Part shown: one piece after another, positions 1 through 7,264 of the stretch
Position numbering within the stretch: position 1 is the first letter of the stretch
Layout of the letters: the number at the start of each line of letters is the position of its first letter
Source of the DNA: CAIKZZ01 sp036742455
Lineage (GTDB): Bacteria > Pseudomonadota > Gammaproteobacteria > Steroidobacterales > Steroidobacteraceae
NCBI GenBank assembly: GCA_036742455.1
Contig: DAINQU010000030.1
Span: 1-32,026, forward strand
DNA: 32,026 nucleotides
Reading direction: 5' to 3'
Position numbers and translations under genes: made by a program
Notes under the pieces: model-generated
Told to the model about the DNA's origin: nothing
Seen by the model: the letters and a program-made list of their open reading frames with translations, nothing else
Database searches by the model: none

Positions 1-51
1 CGTGCCCACGTTCACGTGAGGCTTAGTACGCTGGAACTTTTCCTTCGACAC
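1..51 (-). CDS. tuf: Elongation factor Tu, N-terminal 17 codons (partial)
   Basis: EF-Tu delivers aminoacyl-tRNA to the ribosome in a GTP-dependent way. Only the start of the gene is inside the window. The minus strand from position 51 reads VSKEKFQRTKPHVNVGT, the near-invariant EF-Tu N-terminus just before the GTP-binding domain, with a GTG start at 51-49. A strong ribosome binding site lies just upstream. It follows three tRNA genes on the same strand (Tyr, Gly, Thr), the order known from tufB operons, so it is probably cotranscribed with them. The rest of the gene lies beyond position 1. Confidence 0.93.
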   Translation of the reverse strand, partial: MSKEKFQRTKPHVNVGT

Positions 52-56
52 GGCGC

Positions 57-64
57 TCTCCTTT
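57..64 (-). promoter_or_regulatory. Ribosome binding site of tuf
   Basis: The minus strand reads AAAGGAGA here, five bases before the GTG at 51-49. This fixes GTG as the tuf start codon. Confidence 0.8.
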
Positions 65-157
65 CAGGGGCCATCGCCCCGTTTTCTACTCCGCCCCGCC
101 TAACGGGACGACGATTAAATGACTGACAAACCGCCGCCAGCACTCGCTGACGACATC

Positions 158-233
<76 letters not shown>

Positions 234-314
234 CCGACCTACCGTTTAGAAGGAAATATCCTTCTAAATCAATACTTTCTCATCTGCCGCAGACTCGAGC
301 ACCGATCACCGGTG

Positions 315-388
<74 letters not shown>

Positions 389-475
389 CTAACCATTCCG
401 CCGATCTGCCGACAGTTACACGACCGACCTACCGCTCAGTCTCACCGCCCGCCCGTCACCGGAACCCCGGTGACG

Positions 476-561
<86 letters not shown>

Positions 562-652
562 GGCAAATGAGCCGCGCATTTTCGGCCTCGAACCCCCTCC
601 TGTCAACTAGGTCGTGCGGAAAAGATCTTGCCGCTGCACGGACGAGTGCCGA

Positions 653-2566
653 TTAGGGTTTCCCGGCGAACAATGCCGCGAGCTTGGGATCGCCCACCTG
701 CTTGGCGATATCCGCGGCCGACTGCGAGGCCGAGTTCCGAATTCGCTGATCGGAACCTAAAGAAATCAGCAACTTGGCTGCATCCAGTTGGCGCGCGCCG
801 ACGGCAGCGAGCAAGGGCGTGTTGCCCATTTCGTTGCGGGCTTCCAGTTTCGCGCCGGCACTGAGCAACAGGCGGATGACCTCCACGCGCCCGGCCCCAG
901 CCGCCACGAGGAGGGGCGTATTTCCGGACCTTGAGCGCGCCTCGCGCGCGGCGCCGGCTTTCAACAACGTGCCGACCAAGGCCAGATCGCCGCGTTGCGC
1001 GGCGATCGCCAAGGGCGTCATGCCGTCGTTGTCCGGCACATCCAAACCGGGCCCGGACGCGAGGACGGATGCCGACGCGCCGATGCCGGCGGACGCAGCG
1101 ATGGCGAGTGCAGTCCGCCCGGCCGCATCCCTTTGCCGGGGGTCGGCGCCGGCTGTTAGGAGCGTCTGCAACAACAGCGCGTCGCCGCGTTCGGCCGCCT
1201 GCATCAAGGCAGTTCGGCCATGGCTGTCGGCGGCGTTGACTTTCGCACCACCGGCCAGCAGCGATTGAATCAGAGCACGATCGCCCAGGTCCGCTGCCAC
1301 GTCCAGAGCCAACGCACCACGCGCGAGGCCGGCATTGGGGTCCGCGTGAGCCAGCAACAAAGCGTCCACGACCGTGCGCTGGCGCCCCCTCACCGCAAGA
1401 CCCAAGGGCGTATCGCCTTCGGCATTCTTAGCATCGACCCGCGCGCCCGCCATCAGGAGCGCCTGAACCACCGCAACGTGACCGCCCTGAGCCGCGATGC
1501 CCAGCGCCGGCGTGCCCAAAGGCTCGGTGGAATTGGGGTTGGCGCCGCTGCCGAGCGCGGCTTTCACGGCGGCGACGTCACCGCGCTCGCATGCGATCAA
1601 CAGACCGGACCAACCCGCGAATCGGTCGTCGGACCGCGTCTCCCGCACGACCACTCGCGCCACACCGGTGGCTCCAGCAGACTTCAATGCCGCCAGAATG
1701 GCGGAGGTTTGTCCGCTCTTCGGCGCTCTCTCCGCCAGATCCATCGCGGCCAAGCCTTGGGCATTGCGGACATTCGGATCGGCACCGTGCGCCACCAATA
1801 CGTCGACGGTTTCAGGCGACCCTGCCGCGGCGGCCAGCATCAACGGCGTCCCGCCGCGGATATCCACGGCATTCACGTTCGCGCCCGCTGCGATAAGCAG
1901 TTTCACGACCGCCGACGCGCCACTGCGCGCAGCGATCAACAGCGGGGTATCGCCGGCGCTGTCACGCAAGTCCACCGTCGCACGGTGTGACAACAGAATT
2001 TGCGCAGCGTCCGGCTGGTTAAACTCCGCGGCATCGTGCAACGCGGCGCGGTGGTCGGATCCAACCGTATCGGCCGGCACCGTCTCTAAGAGAGCGGTCA
2101 ACTTTGAGAGATTGCCGTCATGCGCCCACCGACGCAGTAGCGTGGCGGGGTCAGCGACCGCGCCCGGCTCGACCGGTGCGGTGGATGCCGCATGCGGCGC
2201 AAAGCCAGCGGAACTCGCCACTGCGGACCATTCCGCCGCCGTGCGCCCCGTCGACGGGCAAATCCCCGACTCGACCTGCGCTGCCAACGTATACGCGGCT
2301 TTCGCCCAACCCAAGCCGGCCGACTCCACCAACAAATGGCAGGCGCGCGCAGCATCGGGAGGCAGACCCACGTCGTTACTGCGCGGCAAATACAGCAGCG
2401 CCAATTGGTACGCTGCCTCGGCATTGCCACGCTCGGCCAATCCGGACAGCAACTCTGCGCTGCGCACGTAGTCGTGGCGTCGCAGCGCGTCCTTCGCCGG
2501 CTCCAGCTCCGGGCTCCCCTGCGTCGCCGACAACAGCAACGCCGACAGGACAAAAGCCGCGGTCAT
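653..2566 (-). CDS. Exported ankyrin-repeat protein with N-terminal Sel1-like region
   Basis: About 637 residues. A hydrophobic N-terminus (MTAAFVLSALLLSATQG) looks like a Sec signal peptide, so the protein is probably periplasmic. Residues about 25-110 resemble Sel1/TPR-type helical repeats. From about residue 160 to the end there are roughly 13 ankyrin repeats, recognisable by TPLLIAA, ANVNA and GADPN-type motifs at about 33-residue spacing. Ankyrin arrays bind proteins; no catalytic motif is seen. The ATG at 2566 overlaps the stop of the upstream oxidoreductase as ATGA, which implies translational coupling, so I prefer it to the in-frame ATG at 2578. Neither start has a strong ribosome binding site. 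The context suggests an assembly or scaffold role for the cytochrome system; this is inference. Confidence 0.88.
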   Translation of the reverse strand: MTAAFVLSALLLSATQGSPELEPAKDALRRHDYVRSAELLSGLAERGNAEAAYQLALLYLPRSNDVGLPPDAARACHLLVESAGLGWAKAAYTLAAQVESGICPSTGRTAAEWSAVASSAGFAPHAASTAPVEPGAVADPATLLRRWAHDGNLSKLTALLETVPADTVGSDHRAALHDAAEFNQPDAAQILLSHRATVDLRDSAGDTPLLIAARSGASAVVKLLIAAGANVNAVDIRGGTPLMLAAAAGSPETVDVLVAHGADPNVRNAQGLAAMDLAERAPKSGQTSAILAALKSAGATGVARVVVRETRSDDRFAGWSGLLIACERGDVAAVKAALGSGANPNSTEPLGTPALGIAAQGGHVAVVQALLMAGARVDAKNAEGDTPLGLAVRGRQRTVVDALLLAHADPNAGLARGALALDVAADLGDRALIQSLLAGGAKVNAADSHGRTALMQAAERGDALLLQTLLTAGADPRQRDAAGRTALAIAASAGIGASASVLASGPGLDVPDNDGMTPLAIAAQRGDLALVGTLLKAGAAREARSRSGNTPLLVAAGAGRVEVIRLLLSAGAKLEARNEMGNTPLLAAVGARQLDAAKLLISLGSDQRIRNSASQSAADIAKQVGDPKLAALFAGKP

Positions 2567-3861
2567 GCCGTGCCCCATTTTGTTTCAACCGAAATGCCGA
2601 TGCTCTTCAAGAAGTCCGTGGGCAAGACGCCACCGGCATTCACAATCACCGCATCGTTCGGGATCTCGATCGTCTGGCCCTCATGACGCAAGCGAACCGA
2701 GTCAGCGCCGATTTCTTCGACTTCGGATTTGAGCAAGATCGATAAAGAGCCCTGCTCAACCGCCGCCTTGATACGTTCACGATTGCGCTGCTTGGCACGA
2801 CCGAACGCATCGCCACGGTACGAGAGCGTCGCGCTCGCGCCGGCTTCGGCCAAACTGGCGGCGGCCTCGAGCGCACTGTCGCCACCACCGATGACGAGCA
2901 CGCGCTGACCGACGTATTGCTCAGGATCGATCAAACGGTAGACCACTTTGGATCGATCTTCACCGGGCGCGCCCAATTTACGCGGCGTACCCCGACGTCC
3001 GACCGACAACAAGACCGTGCGAGCCCGGTATTCGCCCTTCAATGTTTTCACGACAAACCCATCGCCCGACGGCACCACCGATTCGACACGCTCGTTTTCG
3101 CGGATCTGAAGGCCCGTCTGCTTTTGGGCATCCAGCCAAACTTTGAGCAATTCTTCCTTGGTGGTCAGCGAAACTTTGACCTTGCCGATGATCGGCAATA
3201 CCGCCGGCTGCGTCATCACGATCTTGCCGCGAGGATATTGGAATACGCAGCCGCCCAACGACTCCTGCTCGATAGTGACAAAGCGCAGCTTCGCCTCCAG
3301 CGCAGCCAAGGAAGCAGAGAAACCAGCAGGGCCCGCGCCGACGATCACGACGTCGAGTTCATCACCGTCGCCGCGCGGACGCCGAGCCAGAATTTCCGCC
3401 AGGGCCTGCCGACCTTGCTCAACGGCGTTGCGGATTAGCCCCATCCCGCCGAGCTCTCCGGCCACGAAAACGCCGGGGACATTGGTTTCAAACCACGGAC
3501 TCACCTTGGGGAGATCCACGCCGCGGCGGGCGGTACCGAAGACCAACGTGATGGCATCCACCGGACACGCCGGCGCGCACGCACCGTGTCCAATACAGTT
3601 CGTGGGGCCAACCAGATCGGCTTTGCCGTCAATAATGCCCAGCACGGTGTGATGATCCTGTTCAGGACAGGCGCTCACGCACGACCCGCAGCCGATACAG
3701 CGTGTGTAGTCAATCGCCGGATGCAGCGAGGCCGGCTCGGTCAGTCCGGCTTCAATCGCCTCTTTTTGCGCGACAAAGCTTTGACGCTTGAGTCGCGAAC
3801 GACTCACGAGGTACCAGATGACATAAATCGCCAGCGGGGCAGAATAGATCAGGTATTCCAT
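2563..3861 (-). CDS. Membrane-anchored FAD/NAD(P)-dependent oxidoreductase with ferredoxin domain
   Basis: 432 residues. Residues about 2-20 form one hydrophobic helix, an inner-membrane anchor. Residues 50-105 form a ferredoxin-like domain. The first cluster motif is canonical (C55, C58, C61, C65-P). The second reads CIGHGACAPACP, with His92 where the second Cys is expected (C89, H92, C95, C99). A FAD-binding Rossmann motif VVIVGAGPAG lies at 171-180 and an NAD(P)H-binding motif VLVIGGGDSA at 321-330, as in thioredoxin-reductase-like flavoproteins, but the CxxC redox pair of true thioredoxin reductase is not seen. It likely moves electrons between NAD(P)H and the membrane, facing the cytoplasm. 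It is divergent from the cytochrome operon and ATGA-coupled to the ankyrin gene. The direction of electron flow cannot be read from sequence. Confidence 0.9.
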   Translation of the reverse strand: MEYLIYSAPLAIYVIWYLVSRSRLKRQSFVAQKEAIEAGLTEPASLHPAIDYTRCIGCGSCVSACPEQDHHTVLGIIDGKADLVGPTNCIGHGACAPACPVDAITLVFGTARRGVDLPKVSPWFETNVPGVFVAGELGGMGLIRNAVEQGRQALAEILARRPRGDGDELDVVIVGAGPAGFSASLAALEAKLRFVTIEQESLGGCVFQYPRGKIVMTQPAVLPIIGKVKVSLTTKEELLKVWLDAQKQTGLQIRENERVESVVPSGDGFVVKTLKGEYRARTVLLSVGRRGTPRKLGAPGEDRSKVVYRLIDPEQYVGQRVLVIGGGDSALEAAASLAEAGASATLSYRGDAFGRAKQRNRERIKAAVEQGSLSILLKSEVEEIGADSVRLRHEGQTIEIPNDAVIVNAGGVLPTDFLKSIGISVETKWGTA

Positions 3862-4108
3862 AAGCTCTTCACGACGGGCTAGGACAGTTCGCCTAAGACG
3901 GGCAAATGCCGGATGCCGGGCAAAGTGTCTTAATCCGGCGTTCGATAACAGCAGAAGATTGCCAAACCGTGAGCCAGTTCCGCATCCACATCACATGTCG
4001 CGAGGCAGCGACGTCGGCATCTGTCGACGGTAGGCGAACCGCTGATATCCTCGCCCACGTCGGTTGTTCTATTCTTCCGCACCTCATTTGATCCAAGGGA
4101 AAACGGAC
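3862..4108. promoter_or_regulatory. Divergent intergenic region between oxidoreductase and cytochrome operons
   Basis: About 247 bases separate the divergent starts at 3861 (minus) and 4109 (plus), so both promoters must lie here. I see no convincing -35/-10 pair or long palindrome. Small open frames on both strands (about 3893-4096) have no recognisable product. The region is less biased in composition than the flanking genes. Confidence 0.45.
4095..4100 (+). promoter_or_regulatory. Ribosome binding site deciding a TTG start
   Basis: AAGGGA lies eight bases before TTG at 4109-4111. No comparable site precedes the upstream in-frame ATG at 4064, so the TTG is the better start. Confidence 0.55.
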
Positions 4109-4774
4109 TTGAGCACGCCGCTGATCCTCGCGCTACTCGCCCTTCCCATGGTGTTGGTCGCCGCCCATTACGCGTTGCGGCGCGACCGACACCGCACGGC
4201 CCTGTGCCTGATCATCGTCGCGCCGCTGGTGGCCGCGACGACGTACGTGGCGTCTGAACGGATCGTCGCGCCGGCGCCTTCGGCTGCGCCTGCCCCGACG
4301 CGCAGCGCATCGACCGAGCCGCCAGCGGCACAACCGGTGGACGAAGCGCCCTCAGCGACGGCGTCGACGCCCGGCGGCGGCCGTATCGCTGAGCTGCACG
4401 CACAGGCGGAGGAAGCCCGTCGAGCGAAGAACTACGCGCTCGCGGCGTCCCGCTTTCGTGAAATCACGCAAATCGCCCCCTTCGACCCGGACGGCTGGGC
4501 CGATTGGGGGGATGCGCAGGCGGCGGCGGCCGGCGGGGATTTGACGGCCGGCCAAGCCGCCATCGACCGCGCACTCGAACTCGACGCGAACCACCCCAAA
4601 GCCCTGTGGCTCAAAGCCAGCCTGAAGCTGCAGCTGAAAGACTACAAGGCGGCGGCCGACCTCTGGCAACGCCTACTCCGTGGGCTGCCGGCGGATTCGA
4701 GCGATGCCAAAATTGTGCAAACCAATCTCGACGAGGCCAAGCGCCTGATGACGGGTAATGGAGCCAAACCATGA
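4109..4774 (+). CDS. Inner-membrane TPR protein, CcmI/CycH-like
   Basis: About 221 residues from the TTG start. Two hydrophobic helices (about residues 4-20 and 31-48) flank a short Arg-rich loop. A Pro/Ala-rich linker (about 50-95) follows, then a helical region (about 100-215) with tetratricopeptide features (NYALAASRFREI, DRALELDANHPKALWLKA, DYKAAADLWQRLL). Two N-terminal helices followed by a TPR domain is the layout of CcmI, which in known systems presents apocytochrome c to the haem lyase. Being first in an operon whose third gene needs 21 haems attached, it could be a dedicated maturation helper; this is inference. It is coupled to the next gene by an ATGA overlap. An ATG at 4064 would add 15 residues but lacks a ribosome binding site. 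Confidence 0.8.
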   Translation: MSTPLILALLALPMVLVAAHYALRRDRHRTALCLIIVAPLVAATTYVASERIVAPAPSAAPAPTRSASTEPPAAQPVDEAPSATASTPGGGRIAELHAQAEEARRAKNYALAASRFREITQIAPFDPDGWADWGDAQAAAAGGDLTAGQAAIDRALELDANHPKALWLKASLKLQLKDYKAAADLWQRLLRGLPADSSDAKIVQTNLDEAKRLMTGNGAKP

Positions 4775-5637
4775 GCGCGGAAGCTCTACAGATCGGAGCC
4801 GACAACGGCTCTCGCCGAATCAGTTCAACGACGATCGGCATCCTCCTGACGACCATCATTCTGGTCACCGGTTGGGTATTGCCGTTGCGCGACTACATCA
4901 CCCCGCGCTCGGGCCTGGGCTACTGGTTGGGCATTATCGGTGGGTCACTGATGATCCTGCTGCTGATCTACCCGCTCCGTAAACGCGTTCGAGCCTTCGC
5001 GTTTTTGGGGTCTGCGCGGATCTGGTTTCAGATACACATGATTCTCGGCGTCGCCGGTCCGCTGGCAATTTTGTATCACTGCACCTACCGGATGGGCGCC
5101 ACCAACTCGAACGTCGCGTTGTGGTCCATGATCGTCGTCGCATCCAGTGGCCTCATCGGCCGATACCTCTACAGCCGTATCCACTTCGGCCTGTACGGCA
5201 GTCGCGCCAATTTGGATGAAATCCACTTTCAAGCGAGCAAAATTCGTTTGGAAGGCACCGGAGCGGGTCGCCTGCTGCCGGGCTTTGCCGAGCGTCTCGA
5301 TGATGCGGAGAAGTCGATATTCTTTAATTTGCCGCTGGTCCCGAAAGCCGCGTCCGCGCTGCTACTCTGGTTGTGGGCCGGCATGAGTATCCGATTGTTT
5401 ATTCGGCGGTCGCTGACTAAAGCCGCTGAACAGTCGAAGGCCATTGCGGGCCAAAAGCAAAAGCTGTTGCTCGCCGCACAACGCTACGCCGATGCGCGAC
5501 TGGCGGCGGCGCGGCGAGTGGCCGAGTTCCAAAGCTGCGAAAAGCTGTTCGGACTCTGGCACGTGCTGCATTTGCCTTTGTTTGGAATGCTGCTGGTCGC
5601 GGGCATCATCCACGTTTTCGCCGTCAACCTGTACTGA
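4771..5637 (+). CDS. Integral membrane protein, probable di-heme b-type cytochrome
   Basis: 288 residues with about five membrane helices (near 20-38, 50-68, 84-104, 115-134, 265-288) and a soluble, partly coiled segment at about 140-250. His89 and His103 lie in one helix and His267 and His281 in the last one. Both pairs have 13 residues between them, as in ferric reductase/NOX and cytochrome b561-type proteins, where such pairs hold two b haems stacked across the membrane. I infer a quinone- or flavoprotein-linked electron carrier in the inner membrane that passes electrons to or from the 21-haem protein encoded six bases downstream. I do not recognise a named family. The ATG overlaps the upstream stop (ATGA). 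A plain hypothetical membrane protein remains possible. Confidence 0.85.
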   Translation: MSAEALQIGADNGSRRISSTTIGILLTTIILVTGWVLPLRDYITPRSGLGYWLGIIGGSLMILLLIYPLRKRVRAFAFLGSARIWFQIHMILGVAGPLAILYHCTYRMGATNSNVALWSMIVVASSGLIGRYLYSRIHFGLYGSRANLDEIHFQASKIRLEGTGAGRLLPGFAERLDDAEKSIFFNLPLVPKAASALLLWLWAGMSIRLFIRRSLTKAAEQSKAIAGQKQKLLLAAQRYADARLAAARRVAEFQSCEKLFGLWHVLHLPLFGMLLVAGIIHVFAVNLY

Positions 5638-5643
5638 GGCGCC

Positions 5644-7206
5644 ATGCGCTCGTATCGCCGACTGTTCCAGACTGTACTTGCGGCGCTACTGTTGACCTGC
5701 GCGTCACTGGCGCAGGCGACAGCGATTGAGAAAATTTTGATGCCTGGCGAAGTGTCGCAGGCGCACGCCAAGTATGAGACGGAGTGCGTGAAGTGCCACG
5801 ACCGCTCACACCGGGAACGGCAGAGCACGCTCTGTCTGGACTGCCACAAAGACGTGGCGCAAGACTTGCGTGAGAAGAAGGGCTTCCACGGTCATGCCGT
5901 CAAGGCGGATACCGAGTGTACGGCGTGTCACAACGAGCACAAGGGGCGTCGCGCGGACATCGTGCGCTTCGATCGAGAGTCCTTCGAACATGCGATCAGC
6001 GGCTATAAATTAGAGGGACGACACCAGACCGTTGCATGCGCCAATTGCCATGTCTCCGGCAAAAAGTACCGAGAAGCGGCGACGACCTGTTTTGGATGCC
6101 ACGAGAAACAAGACATCCACCGCGGCAAACTGGGCAAAGACTGTGCGCAATGCCACAACCAGATCAGCTTCAAAAAGACGGACTTTGATCATTCAAAGAC
6201 GCATTTTCCGCTGAAGGACGCGCACGCTCGGGCCAGTTGCGCGGAATGCCATCGAGATCCCTCCTACAAGAACACCCCGATGGAGTGCGTCGCGTGTCAC
6301 GCACGGGACGATGTCCACAAGGGCGGTCGCGGTCCTGACTGCGGGGCCTGTCACAACGCCGACAAATGGAAATCTGCGACCTACGATCACGCCAAACTGG
6401 CGCATTTTGCGCTCAACGGTGCGCACGCCAAGGTGACGTGCGAGGCCTGTCACCGATCCGGCGATACGAAGGCCAAAGTTCCCGATCAGTGTGCCGGCTG
6501 CCACGCCGCCAACGATAGGCACGGGGGCCGTTTCGGCGATGACTGCAAGCAATGCCACAACGAAGAGCGCTGGAAAGACGCGCATTACGATCATGAGAAG
6601 CAAGGCCATTGGGAACTGAAGGGCAAGCACGCGAAGGTGGATTGCCACAGTTGTCATACGGGGCCCATTTCCGGCCCGAAGCTCCCGAAGGACTGCGCGG
6701 GCTGCCACAAGGCGGATGACGTGCACCACGGATCGATGGGTACCCAATGCGGGTCCTGTCATGTCGAGGCGGGATGGCGCGAGAAAGTGCGGTTTGACCA
6801 CGATATGACCCGATTCCCGCTGGTTGGGTTGCACGCGAATGTCGGCTGTGAGGAGTGCCATACGACGCGCGCCTATCGGAACACCGCACGGGATTGCTTC
6901 AGTTGTCACAAAGCCGACGACGTTCATAAAGGCAACCTGGGCAAAGCGTGCGCCACGTGCCATAACCCGAACGGGTGGAAATTCTGGCAGTTTGATCACG
7001 GCAAGGCGACGCACTTCGCGCTGGAAGGCGCGCACGCCAAAATCACGTGTGAGAGCTGTCACGTGAAGCCGGCCGACGAAGTCAAACTGTCGAAGGAATG
7101 CGGCGACTGCCATGCCCGCGATGACGCCCATCACGGCGGGTTCGGCCGCGATTGCGCGCGGTGCCACTCCAGCGTGACATGGCGCGGCGCCGGAGTGCGC
7201 CGATAA
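5644..7206 (+). CDS. Periplasmic multihaem cytochrome c, 21 CXXCH motifs
   Basis: 520 residues with a clear signal peptide (basic start, hydrophobic core, cleavage near AQATA). I count 21 CXXCH haem c motifs, no lipobox and no membrane helix after the signal. Three motifs form an N-terminal cap. The other 18 fall into six tri-haem modules of about 65-70 residues, each ordered CxxCH, then CxxCH followed by a (D)xHxG element, then CxxCHN with W/F and a downstream FDH/YDH histidine that is a likely distal ligand. This is a cytochrome c3-like, doubled-motif cytochrome that could act as a long periplasmic wire. It ends an operon with the CcmI-like and b-type proteins and converges on the outer-membrane barrel gene. 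Its size suits the periplasmic member of a porin-cytochrome conduit. Confidence 0.95.
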   Translation: MRSYRRLFQTVLAALLLTCASLAQATAIEKILMPGEVSQAHAKYETECVKCHDRSHRERQSTLCLDCHKDVAQDLREKKGFHGHAVKADTECTACHNEHKGRRADIVRFDRESFEHAISGYKLEGRHQTVACANCHVSGKKYREAATTCFGCHEKQDIHRGKLGKDCAQCHNQISFKKTDFDHSKTHFPLKDAHARASCAECHRDPSYKNTPMECVACHARDDVHKGGRGPDCGACHNADKWKSATYDHAKLAHFALNGAHAKVTCEACHRSGDTKAKVPDQCAGCHAANDRHGGRFGDDCKQCHNEERWKDAHYDHEKQGHWELKGKHAKVDCHSCHTGPISGPKLPKDCAGCHKADDVHHGSMGTQCGSCHVEAGWREKVRFDHDMTRFPLVGLHANVGCEECHTTRAYRNTARDCFSCHKADDVHKGNLGKACATCHNPNGWKFWQFDHGKATHFALEGAHAKITCESCHVKPADEVKLSKECGDCHARDDAHHGGFGRDCARCHSSVTWRGAGVRR

Positions 7207-7215
7207 TTCACCGAC

Positions 7216-7247
7216 GTCGGCCGGCGAACGCAGGTTCCCCGGCCGAC
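7216..7247. terminator. Perfect hairpin between convergent genes
   Basis: GTCGGCCGG (7216-7224) and CCGGCCGAC (7239-7247) are perfect complements around a 14-nt loop, in the 58-base gap between two converging stop codons. No T-run follows on either strand, so intrinsic termination is plausible but not certain. Confidence 0.5.
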
Positions 7248-7264
7248 CTCGCGATCGACGCGTC

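Noticed and set aside
1220..2471. Plus-strand open frames opposite the ankyrin gene
   Set aside because: They are low-complexity shadows of the ankyrin repeats; the minus frame has clear repeat motifs and a signal peptide.
3893..4096. Small open frames on both strands in the divergent gap
   Set aside because: They overlap each other, have no ribosome binding site and no recognisable product; the gap is better explained as promoters.
6193..7167. Minus-strand open frame of 324 codons opposite the 21-haem cytochrome gene
   Set aside because: Composition is a mirror of the CXXCH-rich strand, with no domain and no ribosome binding site. The opposite strand has 21 ordered haem motifs.
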